A DNA stretch of 13,450 nucleotides from UBA9214 sp964443845 (GTDB taxonomy: Bacteria; Pseudomonadota; Gammaproteobacteria; UBA9214). A model generated the notes under the pieces. The model was not told where the DNA came from and did no database searches. It worked only from the letters and a program-made list of their open reading frames with translations. The stretch spans positions 1-13,450 of the forward strand of contig CAYUFA010000068.1 in NCBI GenBank assembly GCA_964443845.1, read 5' to 3'. This document shows, one piece after another, positions 1-6,925 of the stretch; position 1 is the first letter of the stretch; the number at the start of each line of letters is the position of its first letter. Position numbers and translations under genes: made by a program.

Positions 1-962
1 TGCTGCTCGCGCGCCTGCAGGGTCAGCGTAAAACCCGCACGGCCGTCCCGGTCGATCGTCCGGCCGACGATACGCCCGGGCATCTGCCGCACCAGTTCCT
101 GCTTGCAGCACATGAAGCCGAAATAGGGTCCGCCCGCCATCAGCGGAACGCCCAGCGGCTGGCCTTCGCCGATCGCGATGTCGGCACCGTCCGTACCCCA
201 CTGGCCCGGAGGCCTGAGCAGCGCCATGGCCGTCGGATTGGCGACGCCGATCACCAGCGCGCCCCGGGCGTGCGCCCAGTCCGTCAGTTCATCGACCTCT
301 TCCAGCACGCCGAAGAAGTTCGGCTGCTGGATGACCAGCGCGGCAATGTCCTGTCCCTCCCAGGATTTGAGGGCGGCGGCCAGCGTATTGCCACCACGCG
401 GGTCATAGGGCAGCTCGACCAGCTCGACCCCCTGGTTCTTCACGATGGTGCGCGCGGTCTTGCGGTAGTGCGGGTGTACCGTGGTCGGCAACAGCACGCG
501 ATGCGACTTCGACTTGCGGTTGCCGCGAATCGCCATCAGCACGGCCTCGGCCAGGCCGGAGGCGCCGTCGTAGAGCGAGGCATTGGAGACATCGAGCCCG
601 GTAAGACCGGTCATCATGGTCTGGTACTCGTAGATCAGCTGCAGCGTCCCCTGGCTGGCCTCGGCCTGGTAGGGCGTATAGGCGCTGTAGAATTCGCCAC
701 GCGTGGTGATTTCCCACACAGCCGCCGGGACGTGGTGATCGTAGGCACCGGCGCCAAGGAAGCACAGTGGCCGCCCGTCACGTTCGGCGCGCTCCAGCAT
801 CAGGTGTGATATTTCCTGCTCGTTGAGACCGTCCGGCACACCGTGCAGGTTGCCGATACGCAGGCCGGCGGGTATCTCGTCGAACAGGTTCTCGATGCCG
901 GCGGCGCCGATCGCAGTCAGCATGTCCTTCACATCGGCTTCGGTATGCGGAATGAATGGCAT
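1..962 (-). CDS. gcvPA: Glycine dehydrogenase (decarboxylating) subunit 1, partial
   Basis: P-protein N-terminal subunit of the glycine cleavage system. Together with GcvPB it decarboxylates glycine using pyridoxal phosphate and passes the aminomethyl group to the lipoyl arm of GcvH. The reading frame starts at the ATG at 962 (MPFIPHTEADVKDML...) and stays open for 320 codons to the window edge; the family is about 450 residues, so the C-terminus lies outside. The opening residues and segments such as YTPYQAEASQGTLQ, ASLYDGASGLAEA and QQPNFFGVLEE are typical of GcvPA. The long single-chain E. coli GcvP has a different N-terminus, so this operon should encode the split form, with gcvPB expected to the left. 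The PLP-binding lysine lies in the other subunit in this family. The gene sits 49 bp after gcvH. The ribosome site is weak (CCGGAA, about 8 nt before the ATG). Confidence 0.95.
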   Translation of the reverse strand, partial: MPFIPHTEADVKDMLTAIGAAGIENLFDEIPAGLRIGNLHGVPDGLNEQEISHLMLERAERDGRPLCFLGAGAYDHHVPAAVWEITTRGEFYSAYTPYQAEASQGTLQLIYEYQTMMTGLTGLDVSNASLYDGASGLAEAVLMAIRGNRKSKSHRVLLPTTVHPHYRKTARTIVKNQGVELVELPYDPRGGNTLAAALKSWEGQDIAALVIQQPNFFGVLEEVDELTDWAHARGALVIGVANPTAMALLRPPGQWGTDGADIAIGEGQPLGVPLMAGGPYFGFMCCKQELVRQMPGRIVGRTIDRDGRAGFTLTLQAREQ

Positions 963-982
963 AATGTGTATTCCGGTTCAGG

Positions 983-1001
983 CCGGCTGCCGGGCAGCCG
1001 G
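983..1001 (-). other. Perfect hairpin between gcvH and gcvPA
   Basis: CCGGCTGC and GCAGCCGG form 8-bp arms around a 3-nt loop in the 49-bp gap between gcvH and gcvPA. There is no T-tract on either side, so it does not look like an intrinsic terminator. It could protect the 3' end of a gcvTH transcript or tune gcvPA expression; that role is inference. Confidence 0.5.
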
Positions 1002-1011
1002 TTGCTGGGTT

Positions 1012-1407
1012 TCAGTGTGCCTCGGCTGCCAGGAACTCCGCGTAGGCATCCCCGTTCATCAGGGCATCGAGTTCGGAGGCGTCCGACGGTTGCACGCGGA
1101 ACAGCCAGCCATCGCCGTAGGCGTCCTGGTTGACCTTCTCCGGTGCGTCGCTCAGGGCCTCGTTGACCTCGACCACTTCACCGGATACCGGCGTATAGAC
1201 GTCCGAGGCCGCCTTCACGGACTCGACGACGGCACAGGCTTCTGCGGCCGTAACGGTCTGTCCCGCTTCCGGCAGCTCGACATACACCATGTCGCCAAGC
1301 TGGTCCTGGGCGTTGTCGGAAATACCCACCGTGACCGTGCCATCGTCGTTGTGGCGTGCCCATTCGTGGGACTTCGCGTATTTCAGTTCAACCGGGATAT
1401 TGCTCAT
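1012..1407 (-). CDS. gcvH: Glycine cleavage system H protein
   Basis: Lipoyl-carrier protein that shuttles the aminomethyl intermediate from the P-protein to the T-protein and is reoxidised by the L-protein. It has 131 residues, the normal length. The lipoylation motif VVESVKAASDVYTP places the modified lysine at K65, and the GDGWLF segment near the C-terminus is also typical. The frame is open 24 nt further upstream (to 1431), but the ATG at 1407 gives the standard MSNIPVELKYAKSHEW start and has a GAGG ribosome site 5 nt before it. It lies 39 bp after gcvT and 49 bp before gcvPA in the same operon, so all three should be controlled by the riboswitch upstream of gcvT. Confidence 0.97.
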   Translation of the reverse strand: MSNIPVELKYAKSHEWARHNDDGTVTVGISDNAQDQLGDMVYVELPEAGQTVTAAEACAVVESVKAASDVYTPVSGEVVEVNEALSDAPEKVNQDAYGDGWLFRVQPSDASELDALMNGDAYAEFLAAEAH

Positions 1408-1446
1408 GATTGCCTCGCTGAAAGGATTCACATGCGGATTGGAGAG

Positions 1447-2535
1447 TTACAATTCGATCCGGGCCTTGCCGTTACGCACGAACGGCGGCTTGACCACCCG
1501 TGCATTCAGCAGCCGGCCACGGACGTCGACCTGGCAGTGATCGCCGGTGTCCTGCGGCACGCGTGCAAAGGCGATGGCACGCTGCAGGGTCGGGGAAAAG
1601 CTTCCGCTGGTAATCTCGCCCTCGCCGCTGCCGGTCTTTACCAGCTGGTGATTGCGCAGGACGCCCCTGTCTTCCAGCACCAGTCCGACCAGCTTGCGGC
1701 CGGCGCCTTCGGCACGCTGTCTTTCCAGTGCCTTGCGACCGATGAAGTCGCGCTCAGCCGGTTCCCAGGCGACGGTCCAGGCCAGCGCGGATTCCAGCGG
1801 GCTGACATTTTCGTCCATGTCGGATCCGTACAGGTTCATGCCGGCCTCGAGCCGCAGCGTGTCGCGCGCGCCGAGTCCGGTGGGATGGACGCCGGCGGCA
1901 CGCAGGCGGACCCAGAATTCCGCGGCCTCCTCCGCCGGCAGAATGATTTCAAAGCCATCCTCGCCGGTATAGCCGGTACGGGCGATGAACCACTCCCCGT
2001 CGAACACGCCGTAAAACGGTTTCAGCGCGGCGGCGGCCTCGCGCACGGACTCGCGCAGCAGCGGGAGTGTCCTGGCACGGGCTTTCGGACCCTGGACGGC
2101 GATCATCGCCAGTTCCGGACGCTCGGTGACGGTCACGCTGAAATCGACCGACTGCTGTTCCAGCCACGCCAGATCCCTGGCGCGCGTACCGGCATTGACC
2201 ACCATGCGGAAGAAGTCGTCGCGAAAGTAGTAGACGATGAGATCGTCGATCACGCCACCCTGTTCGTTCAACATGCAGCTGTACAATGCCTTGCCGCTTT
2301 CCCTGAGCCGGTCGACGTTGTTGGCCAGCAGGTAGCGCAGGTATTCGCGTGTGCGCTCGCCGGTCAGGTCGACCACGGTCATGTGGGAGACATCGAACAT
2401 GCCGGCGTCGGTACGGACGTGGTTGTGCTCCTCGATCTGGGAGCCATAGTTGATCGGCATATCCCAACCGGCGAAGTCCACGATCTTGCCACCGTCGGCA
2501 ATGTGCTCGTCATACAGGGGAGTCTTGTGGGTCAT
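1447..2535 (-). CDS. gcvT: Aminomethyltransferase (glycine cleavage T protein)
   Basis: Transfers the methylene unit from GcvH-bound aminomethyl-lipoate to tetrahydrofolate, giving 5,10-methylene-THF and ammonia. It has 362 residues and aligns along its whole length with E. coli GcvT from memory: TPLYDEH, VRTDAGMFDVSHM (41-53), GGVIDDLIVYYF (93-104, with the conserved acidic pair D97/D98), TGYTGEDGFEI, GLGARDTLRLEAGMNLYG and the C-terminal FVRNGKA. A TTG at 2565 would add 10 residues, but it lies inside the U-tract of the riboswitch terminator. The ATG at 2535 matches the family start and is chosen; its ribosome site (CGGAAAT) is modest. It is the first gene of the gcv operon. Confidence 0.97.
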   Translation of the reverse strand: MTHKTPLYDEHIADGGKIVDFAGWDMPINYGSQIEEHNHVRTDAGMFDVSHMTVVDLTGERTREYLRYLLANNVDRLRESGKALYSCMLNEQGGVIDDLIVYYFRDDFFRMVVNAGTRARDLAWLEQQSVDFSVTVTERPELAMIAVQGPKARARTLPLLRESVREAAAALKPFYGVFDGEWFIARTGYTGEDGFEIILPAEEAAEFWVRLRAAGVHPTGLGARDTLRLEAGMNLYGSDMDENVSPLESALAWTVAWEPAERDFIGRKALERQRAEGAGRKLVGLVLEDRGVLRNHQLVKTGSGEGEITSGSFSPTLQRAIAFARVPQDTGDHCQVDVRGRLLNARVVKPPFVRNGKARIEL

Positions 2536-2563
2536 GGGGATTTCCGAGTTATTTTCCCTGGTC

Positions 2564-2601
2564 AAAAAAAGGGCGACGCCGGCCGGTGCCGTGCGCCGCC
2601 C
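2564..2601 (-). terminator. Riboswitch expression-platform terminator
   Basis: On the minus strand, GGGCGGCGC (2601-2593) pairs with GCGTCGCCC (2579-2571): 9 bp with one G-U pair and a 13-nt loop, followed by seven T residues (2570-2564). It lies immediately after the second glycine aptamer and 28 bp before the gcvT ATG, so it can abort the message before gcvT. The AGAG at the 3' side of aptamer-2 P1 can also extend this stem by pairing with the U-tract, making P1 and the full terminator mutually exclusive. Confidence 0.85.
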
Positions 2602-2780
2602 TCTGTCCGGTTACCTGAGAGAGTCGGCGAAGTCCTGCCTCACCTGTCCCCTTCGGTGGGTCGCGACGCGACCACTCTCCAGAGTCAACCCCTGCCACAG
2701 TCCTTTTGCCTGAGCGTTTCCTGGCGTGTTGCGCCTTCGGCGGTGCCCGGACCCGGTCCCGGCACGCTCTCCCGCAGCAG
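2599..2780 (-). promoter_or_regulatory. Tandem glycine riboswitch upstream of gcvT
   Basis: Two consecutive aptamers are read on the minus strand. Aptamer 1 (about 2780-2689) holds GGGAGAG, then GCCGAAGGCGCAA, then CTCAGGCAAAAGGACTG and GGCAGGGG. Aptamer 2 (about 2686-2599) holds CTGGAGAG, then CACCGAAGGGGACA, then CTCTCAGGTAACCGGACAGAG, with P1 formed by CTCTG and CAGAG. These are the hallmark cores of the RF00504 glycine riboswitch, which commonly activates gcv operons when glycine is abundant. The intrinsic terminator that follows suggests control of transcription rather than translation; ON-type action is inferred from the mutually exclusive pairings. Confidence 0.95.
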
Positions 2781-2797
2781 TGTCATGTTGAGGCGCA

Positions 2798-2826
2798 AAT
2801 ATACTCCCCGACGCGCGCGAGTTCCA
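2798..2826 (-). promoter_or_regulatory. Candidate sigma70 promoter of the gcv operon
   Basis: On the minus strand, the -10 TATATT (2803-2798, 5/6 to consensus) is preceded by a 17-bp spacer and a poor -35 TGGAAC (2826-2821, 3/6). The predicted start near 2791 is about 10 nt upstream of the first riboswitch aptamer, which is where it should be. The weak -35 suggests a helper activator or an additional signal. Confidence 0.5.
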
Positions 2827-2851
2827 GAATCCGGAGACGCCGGCCGGTCAA

Positions 2852-2874
2852 TTTCCCCATGCGCCACGGGGAAA
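2852..2874. repeat. 7-bp inverted repeat in the gcvT/ATPase divergent region
   Basis: TTTCCCC (2852-2858) and GGGGAAA (2868-2874) form a perfect dyad with a 9-bp centre, lying 26 bp upstream of the gcv -35 box. The arm-to-arm distance (16 bp) is that of a dimeric regulator site contacting successive major grooves less well than a 21-bp site, so operator function is only a possibility. The surrounding 2827-2993 stretch shows no gene and no convincing rightward promoter. Confidence 0.35.
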
Positions 2875-2993
2875 GCCGCTGCACCACCCCGCCGCGGTGC
2901 CGCAAGGGCCGGCCGCGCTGGCAGGCCGGTGCCGGCTCTGATAGTTTTCGTGCACCGGCGTATCGTCCGGCTGGCCTGGCTGTTTTCGACCTC

Positions 2994-5678
2994 ATGATCA
3001 GGGTTTCTCCCGCTCCCCATGCGCAAACCGTCCAGTCCCTGCTGGCTGCGTACCAGAGCCGTGCCAGCGGACTGTCCGCCGACGAAGCCGCCGCACGGCT
3101 GTTGCAGTTTGGCCCCAACCGCCTGCCGACGGCGGCCGGCAAACCCTTCCTGCTGTTGTTTGCCCGGCAATTCCTCAGTCCACTGATTTACGTCCTGCTG
3201 ATCGCGGCCGTGCTGTCACTGCTGGTCGCCGAATGGCTGGATGCCGGCTTCATCCTGCTGGTACTCGGCGTGAACGCCGTGATCGGCTCCCTCCAGGAAT
3301 ATTCCGCACAACGCAGCGCTGCCGCCCTGCAGTCCCTGCTCACCTCGTCGGCCACGGTCCTGCGTAACCGGCAGGCACGGCTCGTGCACACGGACCGGCT
3401 GGTACCCGGCGATATCGTCCTGCTGGAATCCGGCGCCAAGGTGCCGGCCGACGTGCGCCTGCTGGAGGCGCAGAACTTCAGCGTGGACGAGTCCCTGCTA
3501 TCCGGCGAATCGCTGCCGCGTGCCAAGCATCCACGGGATTTGCCTGCTGCGGACTGCGGGCTGCCCGAGCGCAGCAACATGGCATTCACCGGCACCCTGG
3601 TGGTCAACGGGCGGGCCACGGGCCTGGTCACCGCCACCGGTTCCGCCACCGAGCTGGGCCGGATTGCCCGCGACGTCCTGGGCAGGGAAGCCACGCGACC
3701 ACCACTGCTGGTGCGGATGGAAAAGTTCACCTGGCGGCTGACCCGGGTCATGGGCCTTGCCACGGTCATCCTGGCACTGGTCAGCCTGTATCAGGGCATG
3801 CACTGGTTCGACGTGGTCATGCTGGCGGCGGCACTGGCCGTGGCGGCGATACCCGAGGGCCTGCCGGTCGCCATGACCGTGGCGCTGTCGATCTCCGTGC
3901 GCCGCATGGCGAAGCGGCACGTCATCGCCCGGCAACTGGTGACGGTGGAGGCCCTGGGCTCCTGCACCCTCATCGCGAGCGACAAAACCGGCACGTTGAC
4001 GCGCAATGAGATCGTGGTGCAACGACTGGCGCTGCCCGCGACGGCCAGCATTGACCTGCCAGCACCGCAGCCGCTCCCGAAGCCCCGGCAGGCCCCGCTA
4101 CTGGAGGACATCGATCCCGAAATCCGCGCACGACTCCTGCGCCTGGCCCTGGTCATGAGCCTGACCAACGAGGCGTTCTTCGGTGCACGGGAGGGGCAGT
4201 GGCGGCGCCACGGTGACAGCATCGATGTCGCATTGCTGGTCATGGCGCACCAGCTCGGGATCGACCGTGCCCGGGTGCTGGAGGAGTATCCCCAGGTTGC
4301 CGCCCTTCCCTATGAATCCTCCGCCCGCTTTTCGGCATCCCTGCACCGCGTTGCCGGCCAGTACCTCGTCTGCGTCAAGGGCGCGCTGGAAACCGTCCTG
4401 CCCATGTGCACTACGATGGCCTGCGCCGGAGGCGAGCAGGACATCGACAGCCAGGCGCTGCTGCAGCAGGGGCACGCGCTTGCCGCGCAGGGCTACCGGG
4501 TGCTCGTCGCCGCACAGGGCTTCATCCGGGACCGACAGCCCGACACCCTGGAAACCGGCGACCTGCAGCAACTGACGTTTCTGGGCATGACGGCGATGAT
4601 CGATCCGCTGCGCGAGGAGTCCGCCCCGGCCATCGAGCAGTGCCGCGCGGCCGGTATCGAGGTCGTCATGGTCACCGGCGATCATCCGCTCACCGCCTTT
4701 GCCATGGGGCGTGAACTGAACCTCGTACAGACCCCGGAACAGGTCGTGACCTCGCAGCAATTCCGCACCGCCATGGGCGATGCGGCCCGCTCCCGGCAGA
4801 TGCTGCAAACCGCGCGGGTATACGCACGCATGGAACCGCACCAGAAACTGGAACTGGTGAACGCCCTGAAACAACAGGGGCACTTCGTGGCCGTGACCGG
4901 TGATGGCGCGAACGATGCCCCGGCCCTGCGCGCCGCGCATGTCGGCGTTGCCATGGGTGCACGGGGTACGGATGTGGCGCGCGAAACGGCGGACCTCATC
5001 CTGACCGATGACAATTTCGCCTCCATCGTGGCGGGCATGGAGGAAGGGCGGGTCGCCTATGCGAATGTGCGCAAGGTGATCTTCCTGCTGATCTCCACCG
5101 GCTTCGCCGAACTGATCCTGTTCTTCCTGTCCCTGTTGTTCGGCCTGCCCATGCCCCTGACGGCGGTGCAGCTGTTGTGGCTGAACCTCGTCACCAACGG
5201 CATCCAGGACGTGGCCCTTGCCTTTGAACCGGCGGAAGGACGGGAGATGAACCGGCCGCCACGCCCACCGGGCGAGCCGGTATTCAACCGCATCATGGTG
5301 GAACGCGTGGCCCTGTCTGCCGTGCTGATCAGCATCGTCACCACCGGCTGTTATGCCGTGTTGCTGCGGCAGGGGATGGAGCTCGAATCCGCGCGTAACT
5401 CGATCCTGCTGCTGATGGTCCTGTTTGAAAACATCCAGGTATTCAATGCCCGCTCGGAGACCCGGTCGGTCTTCACCCATACCCTGCTGCGCAACCCGTT
5501 CCTGCTGTGCGCGACACTCGGTGCGCAGGCATTGCACATCCTCGCCATGTACACGCCCGGTCTGCGCGATGTCCTGGAGATCGCACCCGTGAGCCTGTCG
5601 TCCTGGTTCCTGTTCCTGTCGCTGGCAGCGAGCCTGTTGCTGGCAGTGGAGCTGTACAAGCGCTTCCGGTCCGGGTGA
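2994..5678 (+). CDS. P2-type cation-transporting ATPase (calcium-pump-like)
   Basis: Inner-membrane ATP-driven cation pump of 894 residues. It contains an N-terminal cation-ATPase domain (1-70), actuator SGES (170-173), M4 IPEGLP (286-291), phosphorylation motif DKTGTLT with D330, nucleotide-domain KGA (462-464), TGD (561-563), hinge TGDGANDAP (635-643) and a C-terminal block of about six membrane segments (about 690-890). The PEGLP motif and layout place it with SERCA/PMCA-like P2 pumps and not with heavy-metal P1B pumps, since no CPx motif is seen. M5 keeps E706 but has G703 where SERCA has Asn768, and M6 reads NLVTNG with N735 where SERCA has Asp800. The ion carried is therefore uncertain. 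The frame is open back to 2706, but that part overlaps the riboswitch; the ATG at 2994 gives the family N-terminus, with only a weak ribosome site. It stands alone, divergent from gcvT and convergent with ubiI. Confidence 0.92.
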   Translation: MIRVSPAPHAQTVQSLLAAYQSRASGLSADEAAARLLQFGPNRLPTAAGKPFLLLFARQFLSPLIYVLLIAAVLSLLVAEWLDAGFILLVLGVNAVIGSLQEYSAQRSAAALQSLLTSSATVLRNRQARLVHTDRLVPGDIVLLESGAKVPADVRLLEAQNFSVDESLLSGESLPRAKHPRDLPAADCGLPERSNMAFTGTLVVNGRATGLVTATGSATELGRIARDVLGREATRPPLLVRMEKFTWRLTRVMGLATVILALVSLYQGMHWFDVVMLAAALAVAAIPEGLPVAMTVALSISVRRMAKRHVIARQLVTVEALGSCTLIASDKTGTLTRNEIVVQRLALPATASIDLPAPQPLPKPRQAPLLEDIDPEIRARLLRLALVMSLTNEAFFGAREGQWRRHGDSIDVALLVMAHQLGIDRARVLEEYPQVAALPYESSARFSASLHRVAGQYLVCVKGALETVLPMCTTMACAGGEQDIDSQALLQQGHALAAQGYRVLVAAQGFIRDRQPDTLETGDLQQLTFLGMTAMIDPLREESAPAIEQCRAAGIEVVMVTGDHPLTAFAMGRELNLVQTPEQVVTSQQFRTAMGDAARSRQMLQTARVYARMEPHQKLELVNALKQQGHFVAVTGDGANDAPALRAAHVGVAMGARGTDVARETADLILTDDNFASIVAGMEEGRVAYANVRKVIFLLISTGFAELILFFLSLLFGLPMPLTAVQLLWLNLVTNGIQDVALAFEPAEGREMNRPPRPPGEPVFNRIMVERVALSAVLISIVTTGCYAVLLRQGMELESARNSILLLMVLFENIQVFNARSETRSVFTHTLLRNPFLLCATLGAQALHILAMYTPGLRDVLEIAPVSLSSWFLFLSLAASLLLAVELYKRFRSG

Positions 5679-5710
5679 GTACAACCCGGGCGGCCATACC
5701 CGGCAGTCGT

Positions 5711-6922
5711 CTAGCCGGAGATCGCCGCCCGTGCCAGTGCCGGCAGATCACCTTCCAGTCCCATGGCATGCCGCATCAGGAAATTCCGCAGCGGGGTGGC
5801 ACGATTGACCAGCGTGAGCCCGCCGCTGCGCAGGCGACCCAGTACCGGGCTGGGGTTGCTGAACAGGTGGTTGATGCCGGTCATGGCACTCATCATCAGC
5901 AGGTTGTCGCCCCGGCGCCAGCGCTCGTAGCGACGCAGGGTGTGCAGTGTGCCCGGGTCGCGACCGCGTTCATGCGCTTCGGCCACCACCTCGGCCAGCG
6001 CGGCCGCATCCAGCAGGCCGAGATTGACCCCCTGCCCGGCCAGCGGGTGAATGACGTGTGCGGCATCACCGATCAGCGCCGCGCGCCCGGTGACATAGTG
6101 CTCGGCATGCTGGCGCCGCAGCGGCCAGCCCGCGCGCGGACCGGAATCCAGGATAGCGCCGAGACGATGCTCGAAGGCCGTGGCGAGTTCGGCATGGAAG
6201 TCCGCGGCGGCGAGTGCGAGGATGCGATTTGCCTCCCCGGTCGGCAGCGTCCATACGATGGCACTCCAGCCGTCGCCGAGCGGCAGAAAGGCCAGCGGGC
6301 CGCCCGGCAGGAAGCGTTGCCAGGCGGTGTGCCGGTGCGGCAGCGCCGTCTGCACCAGCGCCACCAGGCTGGTCTGGTGGTAATCATCCCGGTCCACCGG
6401 CATGCCCAGCAGGCTGCGCACCGGTGAGTCCGCGCCGTCGGCCGCGACCACGAGCGCCGCCTGCAACTGCGTACCGTCCTGCAGGGTGACCCGGGCCGCA
6501 GCGGCGTCGATGTGCAGGTCTGCACAACGCGCCGGTTGCAGCACCCGTACCGCTGGCAGCGCCCGCAGGCGTTCGGCCAGTGCGGCGGTCAGCACGCGGG
6601 GTTCGAAGATGTAACCGAGGCAGGGCTCCGCCAGCCCGGCACTGTCGAAATGCAGGGACCCGCCGGCGGCGCTGTCCCATACCTCCATGTCGGTAAAGGC
6701 GCAGTGTGCGTGCGCGATCATGGCGTCCCAGGCACCGAGCGCACGGAAGATCCGTTCCGAGGCCCGCGTGATGGCAAACATGCGCGGATCCCGGACGGTG
6801 GTTTCCGCGGCGGGTGGCTGCGCCTCGATCAGGGTGACCGGGATACCGGCCATGCCAAGCGCGCAAGCGGCGGTGGCACCGACCACTCCACCCCCGACCA
6901 CCAGGACCCCGGCCGGTTCCAT
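5711..6922 (-). CDS. ubiI: UbiH/UbiF/VisC-family ubiquinone biosynthesis hydroxylase
   Basis: FAD-dependent monooxygenase of 403 residues, expected to hydroxylate the polyprenylphenol ring (C5 in E. coli) on the way to ubiquinone at the inner face of the membrane. It shows the dinucleotide-binding VVGGGVVG (8-15), the mid-protein ADGADS (161-166) and the flavin-binding GDAAHVIHPLAGQG (285-298). MEVWD (79-83), RYERWR and the ending LMRHAMGLEGDLP match E. coli UbiI (VisC) as recalled, and its position directly after ubiH agrees. UbiF-like or broader regioselectivity cannot be excluded, because related bacteria often use fewer hydroxylases with wider specificity. The ATG is 3 bp after the ubiH stop with no clear ribosome site, so translation is probably coupled. 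It converges on the ATPase gene across a 32-bp gap that holds only a 5-bp CCGGG/CCCGG dyad and no T-tract. Confidence 0.9.
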   Translation of the reverse strand: MEPAGVLVVGGGVVGATAACALGMAGIPVTLIEAQPPAAETTVRDPRMFAITRASERIFRALGAWDAMIAHAHCAFTDMEVWDSAAGGSLHFDSAGLAEPCLGYIFEPRVLTAALAERLRALPAVRVLQPARCADLHIDAAAARVTLQDGTQLQAALVVAADGADSPVRSLLGMPVDRDDYHQTSLVALVQTALPHRHTAWQRFLPGGPLAFLPLGDGWSAIVWTLPTGEANRILALAAADFHAELATAFEHRLGAILDSGPRAGWPLRRQHAEHYVTGRAALIGDAAHVIHPLAGQGVNLGLLDAAALAEVVAEAHERGRDPGTLHTLRRYERWRRGDNLLMMSAMTGINHLFSNPSPVLGRLRSGGLTLVNRATPLRNFLMRHAMGLEGDLPALARAAISG

Positions 6923-6925
6923 ACG

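Noticed and set aside
2800..2805. TATACT on the plus strand as a -10 for the ATPase gene
   Set aside because: No acceptable -35 at 16-18 bp, and it coincides with the better supported leftward gcv -10 box.
2706..2993. N-terminal 96-codon extension of the ATPase reading frame
   Set aside because: It runs antisense through the first glycine aptamer and encodes Pro/Arg-rich low-complexity sequence with no family match; the conserved protein starts at the ATG at 2994.
823..2997. Long plus-strand open frame (724 codons) opposite gcvH and gcvT
   Set aside because: It is antisense to two certain genes and the riboswitch. Its openness is a by-product of high-GC codon bias, and the translation resembles no protein family.
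4098..5684. Minus-strand open frame of 528 codons opposite the ATPase
   Set aside because: His/Gln/Gly-rich translation typical of the antisense of a GC-rich gene; the ATPase on the other strand has all its catalytic motifs.
5679..5710. CCGGG/CCCGG dyad between the ATPase and ubiI as a shared terminator
   Set aside because: It has only 5 bp of stem and no T-rich run on either strand.
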